From an uncultured Ruminococcus sp. (GTDB lineage Bacteria; Bacillota_A; Clostridia; Oscillospirales; Acutalibacteraceae), in contig CACYEJ010000321.1 in NCBI GenBank assembly GCA_902773395.1, positions 1 to 7,128 on the forward strand: 7,128 nt of DNA, given 5' to 3'. Position numbers and translations under genes: made by a program. This document shows positions 1-6,448 of this stretch, one piece after another (position 1 is the stretch's first letter; each line of letters opens with the position of its first letter). The notes under the pieces were generated by a model. The model was not told the origin of the DNA, did no database searches, and saw only the letters and a program-made list of their open reading frames with translations.

Positions 1-2
1 AT

Positions 3-1130
3 ACGTATGTAGAATTATGCAACATTGGGAAGAATGAGAAGTATATTGATCTTAGAAATGTCGCCGGTGAAATAATTGCCGTAATGAACGCAGTGGATTG
101 GGCATGGAAAAACGGCTACGATAATCTCTCGATTTTTTATGATTACGAAGGAATAGGAAAATGGGCTTCTGGTGAATGGCAGACAAAGACACCGTTAACA
201 AGCTATTATAAACATTATATTGATGATAAGTCAGGTATTATATCCATAGAATTTATTAAAGTGAGCGGCCATTCAAACAATAAGTATAATGACAGAGCAG
301 ATAAACTTGCTAAAAGCGCTGTGTTTGAGAACAAAATAATACGGGATTTGGATGGAAACTCCGGATACATTATTAGTCCAGTTAATGAAAAAAATATCGA
401 CGACTTACTTGCCAAACTTAAAGATGAATATCAAGGAATTGATTTCTCTTCAGCGGAAAATGGAAACAAAAAGAGTTGGACAGTGGTGTTTGGAAATGAA
501 AAAAGCCAAATCACTCTGTTTAATAATATAAAGATGACGGTTCAAGGGAAAAAGAATAATCTTTTTCAGATTATTACAACAGAAGTTATAGAAACACTTC
601 AATGTGGAGATTTTATTCAAGTACTAAAAAGTGCATATGGTATTTCAATAGATAGAGTAAAAGTTGACGATGATTATAACAGTATATTACCAACTATTTC
701 TCAAGAAATTCTTCTGGCAAATATTGTGACTTTGTTAAAACAAGCAATAATAAACCTAAATAATCCTGCAAGAAATGATACTGAATTTTCTATGTTTGTA
801 TTCCCTGCCTTAAGAGCATTAGAGGGAGTGCTAAAATATAATCTAACAAAATGCGGAATTACTATGCAATCCTATAATTTTAATATGTTTGAGTGTGTCG
901 ATGGAGTGTATAGATTAAAATCTGAGTTTAAAGGAACCATATTGAGAGATAATATTACTAAGCTGGAAAACTGTTATAATCATTTGCATAACAATAGACA
1001 TACATTGTTCCATTTTGGTATAATTATTGGTGGTGCAGACGCAAACACAAGATTACTATCTTCTAAATCAGAGGCTGATTCAATAATCCGAGATACATTA
1101 AAGGTTATTGATGAAAACTATATAGTATAG
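3..1130 (+). CDS. rnlA: RNase HI-RnlA fusion toxin (5' partial)
   Basis: The reading frame is open from base 3, so this gene is cut by the window edge; the ATG at 84 lies inside the RNase H fold and is not the start. Visible residues (counted from ATG 84) show RNase HI motifs: RNVAGE just before it (catalytic Glu at bases 69-71), YDYEGI (Asp20), GHS (His63) and NDRADKLAK (Asp73). The first catalytic Asp would lie upstream. From about residue 90 the protein matches the E. coli RnlA (RNase LS) pattern as I remember it: MTVQGK-type segment, FPALRALEGVLK (Arg244, Glu247), the HEPN motif RHTLFH (R305-x4-H310) and a C-terminus ending YIV. RnlA is an mRNA endonuclease toxin held in check by RnlB and, in T4 infection, by phage Dmd. 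The E. coli N-terminal domain is missing and RNase H sits in its place. The rnlB gene follows 11 bases downstream. The RnlA assignment is strong; the full length is unknown. Confidence 0.88.
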   Translation, partial: TYVELCNIGKNEKYIDLRNVAGEIIAVMNAVDWAWKNGYDNLSIFYDYEGIGKWASGEWQTKTPLTSYYKHYIDDKSGIISIEFIKVSGHSNNKYNDRADKLAKSAVFENKIIRDLDGNSGYIISPVNEKNIDDLLAKLKDEYQGIDFSSAENGNKKSWTVVFGNEKSQITLFNNIKMTVQGKKNNLFQIITTEVIETLQCGDFIQVLKSAYGISIDRVKVDDDYNSILPTISQEILLANIVTLLKQAIINLNNPARNDTEFSMFVFPALRALEGVLKYNLTKCGITMQSYNFNMFECVDGVYRLKSEFKGTILRDNITKLENCYNHLHNNRHTLFHFGIIIGGADANTRLLSSKSEADSIIRDTLKVIDENYIV

Positions 1131-1131
1131 C

Positions 1132-1137
1132 AAGGTG
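1132..1137 (+). promoter_or_regulatory. weak ribosome binding site of rnlB
   Basis: AAGGTG lies only four bases before the ATG at 1142, a short spacing for a Shine-Dalgarno site. Together with the 11-base gap after the toxin stop codon it suggests that antitoxin translation is at least partly coupled to translation of the toxin. Confidence 0.5.
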
Positions 1138-1141
1138 TGTT

Positions 1142-1507
1142 ATGAAAGATTATATTGTTGAAAAAATAGACAAATCGTATGCCAAATATTTAATATTTGG
1201 TACCACTGTTAATAGCCCATTGTTTTGCCTTGATGAAATAGAAAAAGGCATTAATCATACAAAAGAAGATATAATTGTTTTTGATCAACTACTTCAGACA
1301 GGAAATAGTAATAACAGGTTTTTAACAATGTCGATTTGTAACGGCCATTTTGATGTGGGATCCGCCAAGAACATTGACGGTTCAAAGATAGATGATGACG
1401 TACGCAAAATTGGGTGCGAATTTCTACGAAAAAATGTAGAGATTCTAAGACATTGCATTTTAGTGTCAGAACAAAAAGAAGCAATTGCTATGGGGAGGAC
1501 AATTTGA
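1142..1507 (+). CDS. rnlB: RnlB-family antitoxin
   Basis: This 121-residue protein is almost the length of E. coli RnlB (about 123 residues). It shares the family's landmarks as I remember them: an early NSPL segment followed by DEIE (residues 24-34; E. coli has NPL...NEIE) and a central NNRFLTMSICNG (57-68; E. coli NRFVTLEMKYG), followed by a DVGSAKNID stretch matching E. coli LDTAKIID. RnlB binds the HEPN part of RnlA and blocks its RNase activity; in E. coli it needs RNase HI for efficient inhibition. There is no signal peptide, membrane segment or DNA-binding motif, so operon autoregulation through RnlB is not obvious. The gene sits between the toxin and the TPR/cold-shock gene, and its TGA overlaps the next ATG by one base. 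The position and the sequence support each other; similarity alone would be modest. Confidence 0.85.
   Translation: MKDYIVEKIDKSYAKYLIFGTTVNSPLFCLDEIEKGINHTKEDIIVFDQLLQTGNSNNRFLTMSICNGHFDVGSAKNIDGSKIDDDVRKIGCEFLRKNVEILRHCILVSEQKEAIAMGRTI
1492..1498 (+). promoter_or_regulatory. ribosome binding site deciding the TPR-CSD start
   Basis: GGGGAGG lies eight bases before the ATG at 1507, inside the end of rnlB. It identifies 1507 as the start, rather than the in-frame ATG at 1414, which lies deep in rnlB. Confidence 0.8.
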
Positions 1508-2757
1508 TGCTTCCAAACGCGCTTGATTGTCTGCTGAAAGAAAACAAATGGGAAGATGCAATAGAATACTTATCTAATATTAAAACGCCTTTAAATGATG
1601 AAATGCTTTCGACGTTGGCATGGTGTAATTCCCGTGCCGGTAATTATGATTTGGCAATATCACAATATGATGAAATGATAAAACGCCAACCACAAATTGC
1701 CAAATGGTTTTATTCAAAAGGTTATCAGTTTTACATGCAAAAAAAATGGCAAGATGCCATTGATTTATTTGAAAATGCGCTTAAGCTTTTTAAAGATTAT
1801 TTTATTGTTAAGTATCGATTGGCATATGCTTATTTACAAATATCCGGAAACACAATGCAATGGTCAAAAGATAGTTTTTGGAAAGCAATTAAGCAATTGG
1901 AAGACTGTCACAAAATATATGATTCATATCCTGAAGAAACAAAATTTAAGGAAAGATCTACATATGCTGACATTTGTGCTCTGCACGGCAAGACGATTAT
2001 GGCATCTGAAAAATATTTGGATAAAAGTATTGCTTTGCTAAAAAAGGCCAATGATTTGCAACCGAATAACAATGATTTTAAATATCAACTTTCAAAGGCG
2101 TACTATTCAAAAAAGCTTTATGATGAAGCTATGAAAGTTTTACCAAATATTGACAAACCGTACTACATTCCAGAATTACGCAGTCAAATTTTATACGATA
2201 ACGGTGAATACGCAAAAGCAAACGCCATATTATTCAATTTAATAAAAATTCGAAAGAAAGATTATTTGTTTAGGCGTATTGCTGAAAACTTCATAGAACT
2301 AAACACTCTCGATAAAGCAGAAACATACGCTGAAAAAGCGATCAAATTAAACAATAGGAACTATAAGAACTATTATGCTATGGGGCTTGTATATTTTGAA
2401 AAAAAATATTATAAATCCGCTGTTGAACATTTTGAAAAGTCACGAGCACTAAAAGCACAGCAATACCAATTGGAGTGTACTGAAGCAGTTGCTTATATTG
2501 AGAAAATTAATACTATAACTAATTGCACACCAGAAGATCCAATTGAAGAAGTTAAAGCAGAACTGTTTAAAGGACAAGTTGTAAAATATAATGCAGATCG
2601 CGGATTTGGATTTTTGAATTGCTCAGCAATTTCAGACAATGTATTTTTTCACATTTCAAGTTTTCCATCACAAAATCCAATTGTTGGCTCATTAGTGGAA
2701 TTTGAAATCGAATTAACCGCCAAAGGTAAACAAGCCGTAAACATCTCTTTTACTTGA
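1507..2757 (+). CDS. TPR protein with C-terminal cold-shock domain
   Basis: This 416-residue soluble protein has helical tetratricopeptide-type repeats over about residues 33-330. The clearest are 33-66, 67-99, 190-222, 255-287 and 288-320, with the A/G-Y/F spacing seen in YYAMGLVYFEKKYYKSAVEH. A linker of about 20 residues leads to a cold-shock domain at 353-416, with RNP1 as RGFGFL (365-370) and RNP2 as VFFHISSF (379-386). Cold-shock domains bind single-stranded RNA or DNA; TPRs bind protein partners. The start at 1507 overlaps the rnlB stop (TGATG) and has a strong Shine-Dalgarno site, so it is co-translated with the toxin-antitoxin pair. Its role is not known to me. By inference it could be an RNA-binding adaptor, chaperone or sensor for the RNase H-RnlA/RnlB complex, but a passenger gene is possible. 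No catalytic motif is visible. Confidence 0.85.
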   Translation: MLPNALDCLLKENKWEDAIEYLSNIKTPLNDEMLSTLAWCNSRAGNYDLAISQYDEMIKRQPQIAKWFYSKGYQFYMQKKWQDAIDLFENALKLFKDYFIVKYRLAYAYLQISGNTMQWSKDSFWKAIKQLEDCHKIYDSYPEETKFKERSTYADICALHGKTIMASEKYLDKSIALLKKANDLQPNNNDFKYQLSKAYYSKKLYDEAMKVLPNIDKPYYIPELRSQILYDNGEYAKANAILFNLIKIRKKDYLFRRIAENFIELNTLDKAETYAEKAIKLNNRNYKNYYAMGLVYFEKKYYKSAVEHFEKSRALKAQQYQLECTEAVAYIEKINTITNCTPEDPIEEVKAELFKGQVVKYNADRGFGFLNCSAISDNVFFHISSFPSQNPIVGSLVEFEIELTAKGKQAVNISFT

Positions 2758-2784
2758 CAAATATTATAGAAAATACTTTTCCCT

Positions 2785-4035
2785 TCATATGAGATAAACC
2801 GGGAAATGGTATGCGTTCTCATTTACCGGCCGTATTTTATCGCAACTGTCAATAATTAGACCGGGTTTGATATTCATCTTATACTTTTCGAGCACATTAA
2901 AGTTTTTGTTTGGCTTGGTCGGATTGATTCCTTTTTTAATCTCAATCGGATAAATATCATCGTGGTCAATATAAATCAAATCCACTTCTTTTTTATCCTT
3001 GTCTCTGTAATAGAACAGATAATCATCCGGGTCAATACCAAAAGCAAAGTAGTTTTTAATTATTTCGCTGACAATAAATGTTTCGAAAAACGCACCGCTC
3101 ATGGCGCAGGTTTCGAGCATTTCCGCATTCGGCCAGCGGCAAAGGTAAGCACACAAGCCTGTATCCATAAAGTAGAGCTTTGGTGCTTTGATAACCCTGT
3201 TTGAAATATTGGGCATATACGGATGGAGCAGGTGAATAATCCCCGATGTTTCAAGTATTGATATCCATTTCTTACAGGTCCTTGTATCTATGCCCACATC
3301 ATTTGCAATTGCATCATAGTGAAGCTCTTGCGCTGTTCTCATAGCAACAATTGAAATGAAGTTTCTGAACTGAAGTTCGCTGGAAGCATCAATCAGTTTT
3401 CTTACATCTTTTTCGATATATGTATCAACATACGATTTGAAATAAGTGTTTCTCTCGGATGTTCCCGTGCATATGTCGGGCATACCGCCAGTGAATATAT
3501 CTTCAAATATCTGTTTGCGTGTTCTGTATGCCCTGTCTGTTTCCTTTTCTGCGGCAAGCAAGTGCTTTATATCCGGGTTGAAAGGCTCGGCTTTCACTTT
3601 GTATTTCTCGGCAACGCTGAAAGACTGCATATCGATTATGCCGCATCTGCCTGCCAATGAATCCGAAATGCCCTGCTGAAGTTCAAAGCGGTTTGAACCG
3701 GTGAGAATATACATAAGCTGCTGCTTTTTGCCGGTCTTTATCCACTGAAGTCTCTGATTGTCAATTATAATCTTGATTTCATCAAGCAGGTTCGGCGCCT
3801 TCTGAATCTCATCTATAATTATAGGCCATTGGTAGGTTTCAAGAAAAAGGCGCGGATTGGACTGAGCAAGAAGGCGGTCATCGGGGCTGTCCAGTGTGAC
3901 CTTACCATATTTTTTTGAAAACAGAACATCTGCGGTTGTGGATTTGCCGACCTGCCTGGGGCCGTAAATAACGATGCAGGGGAAAGACTTGGCAACATCA
4001 AGTATTGCTTTTTCTGCTGTCCTTTTGATATACAT
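2785..4035 (-). CDS. AAA_14/DUF4143-type ATPase
   Basis: This 416-residue P-loop ATPase has the usual layout and length of the AAA_14-DUF4143 family. It shows Walker A GPRQVGKST (25-33), Walker B PIIIDE (Asp75, Glu76) and sensor-1-like TGSNR (112-116), then a winged-helix-like middle (about 240-290) and a C-terminal DUF4143 region. In that region Glu318 (FFETF), Asp352 (EVDL) and Glu365-x-Lys367 (IEIKK) line up as a PD-(D/E)xK nuclease-like set, which the family often keeps. The cellular role of this widespread family is unsettled. I chose the ATG at 4035 (MYIKR...) because AGGGAG lies nine bases before it and a promoter sits at the right distance; the ATG at 4086 would lie inside the promoter. 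The gene is convergent with the rnl cassette, divergent from the HTH regulator, and looks less AT-rich than the rnl genes. Confidence 0.88.
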   Translation of the reverse strand: MYIKRTAEKAILDVAKSFPCIVIYGPRQVGKSTTADVLFSKKYGKVTLDSPDDRLLAQSNPRLFLETYQWPIIIDEIQKAPNLLDEIKIIIDNQRLQWIKTGKKQQLMYILTGSNRFELQQGISDSLAGRCGIIDMQSFSVAEKYKVKAEPFNPDIKHLLAAEKETDRAYRTRKQIFEDIFTGGMPDICTGTSERNTYFKSYVDTYIEKDVRKLIDASSELQFRNFISIVAMRTAQELHYDAIANDVGIDTRTCKKWISILETSGIIHLLHPYMPNISNRVIKAPKLYFMDTGLCAYLCRWPNAEMLETCAMSGAFFETFIVSEIIKNYFAFGIDPDDYLFYYRDKDKKEVDLIYIDHDDIYPIEIKKGINPTKPNKNFNVLEKYKMNIKPGLIIDSCDKIRPVNENAYHFPVYLI

Positions 4036-4052
4036 AATAAACAACTCCCTGA

Positions 4053-4086
4053 GTGATATACTCTTATTCTGCACTGAGTATATCAC
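4053..4086. promoter_or_regulatory. 11-bp perfect inverted repeat, probable operator
   Basis: GTGATATACTC (4053-4063) and GAGTATATCAC (4076-4086) are exact inverse copies separated by 12 bases. The right arm overlaps the -10 of the ATPase promoter, and the centre falls at its predicted start point (about 4070), the classic place for a repressor. A half-site with one mismatch lies at 4211-4221 in the other promoter. As RNA, the same bases could form a stem-loop only in transcripts starting further upstream. Confidence 0.65.
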
Positions 4087-4105
4087 AAAAATGCGACCAA
4101 GTCAA
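4077..4105 (-). promoter_or_regulatory. sigma-A promoter of the ATPase gene
   Basis: Read on the - strand, TTGACT (4105-4100) is followed after exactly 17 bases by TATACT (4082-4077), each one mismatch from consensus. Initiation is expected near 4070, giving a leader of about 35 bases before the ATG at 4035. Confidence 0.75.
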
Positions 4106-4128
4106 CACAGATATGTAGATTTGGTCGC
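4093..4128. repeat. inverted repeat around the ATPase -35
   Basis: GCGACCAA (4093-4100) and TTGGTCGC (4121-4128) are exact inverse copies; the arms extend to 10 of 11 matching bases. The repeat brackets the -35 element (4100-4105) of the - strand promoter. It differs in sequence from the repeat at 4053-4086, so it may serve a second DNA-binding protein. Confidence 0.55.
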
Positions 4129-4172
4129 TATATATTTGCTGAAGAGAATAATTGTTGTTTGATTATCATAAG

Positions 4173-4188
4173 ATTTATAATTATAAAT
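4173..4188. repeat. 16-bp AT-only palindrome upstream of the regulator promoter
   Basis: ATTTATAATTATAAAT is a perfect palindrome ending three bases before the -35 of the regulator gene. It could act as an UP element or operator, but AT-only palindromes arise easily by chance in such DNA. Confidence 0.35.
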
Positions 4189-4191
4189 ATG

Positions 4192-4220
4192 TTGACAGCG
4201 TTTACTTTACGTGATATAAT
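4192..4220 (+). promoter_or_regulatory. consensus sigma-A promoter of the HTH regulator
   Basis: TTGACA (4192-4197) and TATAAT (4215-4220) are both perfect consensus hexamers with a 17-base spacer. The start point should be near 4227, about 24 bases before the ATG. So strong a promoter usually needs repression; the operator-like half-site GTGATATAATC (4211-4221) covers the -10. Confidence 0.9.
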
Positions 4221-4250
4221 CCAGTCATAATAACTAAGGAGCGATATAAA

Positions 4251-4973
4251 ATGGCGGTATATTTTGATAAGCTTTTTGATAAGATTGCTGAAAAAGGGAT
4301 TACTCAAACAGAGCTGATGCAAAGAATAGGTGCGTCAAGCGCGACTATGACAAAGATGAGAAACAATCATCCGGTTTCACTTGATGTTTTGTCACAGATA
4401 TGTGAAGAATTGGATTGTGACATAGGTGATATCGTTTCCTGTATTCCCCGAAAAACAAGTGCAATTACAAATGATAATATCAGTGAAATAAACTCAATCG
4501 CCAGAAATTTTTTAATTGAATATATGGATAATAATAAGTTGTCTCCAAGCGATGTAGCAAGAATTACAAGTTTATCACTGAATACAGTCAAATCATTCCT
4601 TGGCGGAAACAATATTTCTGCTGCATCGCATATAAAATTATTCAGACTCGGAAGCCAGTTTAATAGCGCTTTGGGGAACGCATTTAAACCACTGTTAGCT
4701 CCTAAGCCGGAGAAAAAGATATATTGTTACAGTTGCGGCAGGCGTAAGAATAAGTGCTGGGCTGCTCAATATGTCTGGAAACCCGAGCAAAAAGAGTATG
4801 AACACTACTGTGCTTTTGGGTTTAAACAGGCTCCCGATGAGGACGGGAAACTATATGCTGATGAAGAGTGCCCTCATCCGACAACCGGGCGCGAATTTGC
4901 ACTTGCCAAGGATCAATATAAATTTACATTGAAATGTGAGCATAGGTATATACCTGCTAAAAATGAGAAGTAA
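4251..4973 (+). CDS. HTH (Cro/C1-type) regulator with Cys/His-rich C-terminus
   Basis: This 240-residue protein starts at an ATG nine bases after AAGGAG (4236-4241). Residues 1-65 form a Cro/C1-type helix-turn-helix (helix pair around GITQTELMQRIGASSATMTKM, followed by LDVLSQICEELDCDIGDIV). Residues about 80-135 look like a second HTH (LSPSDVARITSLSLNTVKSF). The tail carries Cys159-x2-Cys162, Cys169, His185, Cys187, Cys207-x-His209 and Cys229-x-His231, enough for one or two metal sites, most likely zinc. It is probably a cytoplasmic DNA-binding regulator. The shared operator-like motif in front of this gene and the divergent ATPase makes auto- and cross-regulation a reasonable inference. I do not recognise a named family for the tail. 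Confidence 0.8.
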   Translation: MAVYFDKLFDKIAEKGITQTELMQRIGASSATMTKMRNNHPVSLDVLSQICEELDCDIGDIVSCIPRKTSAITNDNISEINSIARNFLIEYMDNNKLSPSDVARITSLSLNTVKSFLGGNNISAASHIKLFRLGSQFNSALGNAFKPLLAPKPEKKIYCYSCGRRKNKCWAAQYVWKPEQKEYEHYCAFGFKQAPDEDGKLYADEECPHPTTGREFALAKDQYKFTLKCEHRYIPAKNEK

Positions 4974-5065
4974 AATGAGTTATTAAACCCATTTGTCGAA
5001 ATTGTGAATAATAGAAACAGGCGTTTTTAGTGAAAAAAGAGAAATTGAAAAGGGTTTCAAAAATC

Positions 5066-5092
5066 TTGTAAGATTTTGGCAAAAAATCTCCA
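5066..5092 (+). promoter_or_regulatory. putative ECF-type promoter of the sigma operon
   Basis: TTGTAAGAT (5066-5074) is followed at a fixed distance by TCTCCA (5087-5092). The same two elements with the same spacing occur at 6449-6475 before the secreted-protein gene. If TTGTAA is the -35, the spacer to CTCCA is 16 bases, typical for ECF sigma factors. An alternative sigma-A reading, TTGAAA (5045-5050) with TAAGAT after 18 bases, is also possible. Confidence 0.55.
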
Positions 5093-5156
5093 CTATATAT
5101 TTGAAGGAAAAGTGTAATCTCTTTCTCCAAATAATAATATTCTTAAAAAGAAAAAT

Positions 5157-5165
5157 GGGGGGGGG
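5157..5165 (+). promoter_or_regulatory. G9 tract serving as Shine-Dalgarno site
   Basis: A run of nine G lies six bases before the ATG of the sigma gene and is the only candidate ribosome binding site. Such a homopolymer can change length by replication slippage. Confidence 0.6.
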
Positions 5166-5171
5166 CAAAAT

Positions 5172-5702
5172 ATGTTAAATTATTTACTTACACTTCTTGA
5201 AAATGATGATGACAGGGCGCTGCTTACCGAAATCTATAAAAAATATGATAAATGGTTAAACTATGTTGCTGGCTCTGGTCTTTTCAACAATTCAGATACG
5301 GATGATTGTATTCAGGAGACTTTTGTTGAACTGATTAAATCTTTCGGCAGTTTTAAGAATGTGCCCGAAGAAAACAGAAAAGCATATATCACAAAAATAT
5401 GCAGACGGGTAATTTACAGGATGAATAAAAATAATGCCGAGGGGACTTTGTCATATGAAGAAACAACAGATGACAATTATTCACTTGAGTCTGAGTTCGA
5501 TTTCTCTGATTATGACAGATCAGATATGGCATATATTATTAAAGAACTTGAACCGGATTACAGAGAACCTTTGATGATGAAATACGGCTCCGGATACTCT
5601 GCCGAGGAGATTTCCGAAATGCTAGGAATCTCTATTAATCTTGTCTATCAAAGAATTCACAGAGGAAAATCAATTCTGTATGATAGGTTAACAAAGGAGT
5701 GA
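5172..5702 (+). CDS. ECF-family RNA polymerase sigma factor
   Basis: At 176 residues it has the normal size of an ECF (group IV) sigma-70 factor with regions 2 and 4 only. Region 2 spans about residues 15-85, with the polymerase-binding stretch DTDDCIQETFVELIKSFGSF (42-61). An acidic linker (about 90-117) leads to region 4 at about 118-173, whose helix-turn-helix YSAEEISEMLGISINLVYQRIHRG (142-165) reads the -35. It directs polymerase to a small set of promoters, probably including its own (5066-5092) and that of the secreted protein (6449-6475). The putative anti-sigma gene begins six bases after its stop, with its ribosome binding site inside the sigma gene, indicating an operon and balanced production. 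The inducing signal cannot be told from sequence. Confidence 0.93.
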   Translation: MLNYLLTLLENDDDRALLTEIYKKYDKWLNYVAGSGLFNNSDTDDCIQETFVELIKSFGSFKNVPEENRKAYITKICRRVIYRMNKNNAEGTLSYEETTDDNYSLESEFDFSDYDRSDMAYIIKELEPDYREPLMMKYGSGYSAEEISEMLGISINLVYQRIHRGKSILYDRLTKE

Positions 5703-5708
5703 TAAATC

Positions 5709-6413
5709 GTGACCGATAGTGATATTGTACTCAGAGATGCATGCGTTCTTGCCGAAGAAATGATTTATGAAGAGTTGCTTAAAAAGTTTGATGATAAATC
5801 CGTTATTATTCCTAAAGGGCAGTTTGAGAGAATACAAAAGATAATTTATGGTCAGCCTGTTAATCTGAGCTGCGGCGATGATAAAAAGATAAAGGATAAG
5901 AAAGCGACATCAAAAAGAATAAAAACGGCTCTTTTGATTGCGGCTTTGCTCATAATACTTCTCAGCGTTTCGGCAACCGCGTTCAGCCCGCTCAGAGATT
6001 TCTTTACAAAGATTTACAAAGACTGCACGGAAATTGTCTTTAATATCACAAATAAAAACGATTATCTTTTTGCGGAATACACATACATTCCCGAAGGATA
6101 TAAAAAGGTCAAAGATATTCGCGTGAAAACTGTCGGTTCACAATATGTTGTATATAGGAAAGAGAATAAGAAAATAACAATTCAAACTTATAAGAACAAT
6201 AAGTCATCTTTTTTTATTGACACAGAAAACACGGAGACGGGCAATATTATGATAGACGGAAGCAACGGTTATTACAGCAAAACAAAAACCAGTATTATTC
6301 TTGTCTGGTCAACAGGGAAATATGGTCACTGTCTTACAGCTGATTTAAACAGCGATGTGACTTCTATTGAAACTCTTGTCAAGATTGCACAATCACGGCA
6401 ATCTGTAAAATAG
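5709..6413 (+). CDS. DUF4367-like membrane protein, putative anti-sigma factor
   Basis: The start is a GTG nine bases after AAAGGAG (5693-5699). The 234-residue protein has a cytoplasmic N-terminus (1-70, charged, with the PKGQFERIQKII stretch that resembles the sigma-binding end of clostridial anti-sigma proteins), one membrane helix (about 71-92) and an extracellular domain (about 115-230) with YTYIPEGY, typical of DUF4367. It probably holds the upstream ECF sigma factor at the membrane and releases it on an envelope signal sensed outside. This is inferred from gene order and topology; no ZAS-type zinc motif (H-x3-C-x2-C) is present. No site for regulated proteolysis can be identified by eye. 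Confidence 0.8.
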   Translation: MTDSDIVLRDACVLAEEMIYEELLKKFDDKSVIIPKGQFERIQKIIYGQPVNLSCGDDKKIKDKKATSKRIKTALLIAALLIILLSVSATAFSPLRDFFTKIYKDCTEIVFNITNKNDYLFAEYTYIPEGYKKVKDIRVKTVGSQYVVYRKENKKITIQTYKNNKSSFFIDTENTETGNIMIDGSNGYYSKTKTSIILVWSTGKYGHCLTADLNSDVTSIETLVKIAQSRQSVK

Positions 6414-6448
6414 CATATTAAACAAAGATTTTGAAATTCAAAAAAATT

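Noticed and set aside
84..86. ATG as the start of the RnlA fusion gene
   Set aside because: The frame is open to the window edge and the residues before it (RNVAGE) belong to the conserved RNase HI core with a catalytic Glu.
1414..1506. N-terminal extension of the TPR-CSD protein from the ATG at 1414
   Set aside because: It lies in rnlB in another frame and has no good ribosome binding site; the ATG at 1507 has GGGGAGG at the right distance and the TGATG overlap.
2769..2781. Intrinsic terminator between the convergent genes
   Set aside because: The stem is only five AT-rich pairs with a three-base loop; too weak to call.
4036..4086. Longer ATPase form starting at 4086
   Set aside because: The start would lie upstream of the predicted transcription start and over the -10; ATG 4035 has a Shine-Dalgarno site and begins the family's usual N-terminus.
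5060..5077. Palindrome AAAATCTT-GT-AAGATTTT as an independent operator
   Set aside because: It overlaps the promoter motif, and the second copy of the motif at 6449 does not preserve the full symmetry, so it may be coincidental.
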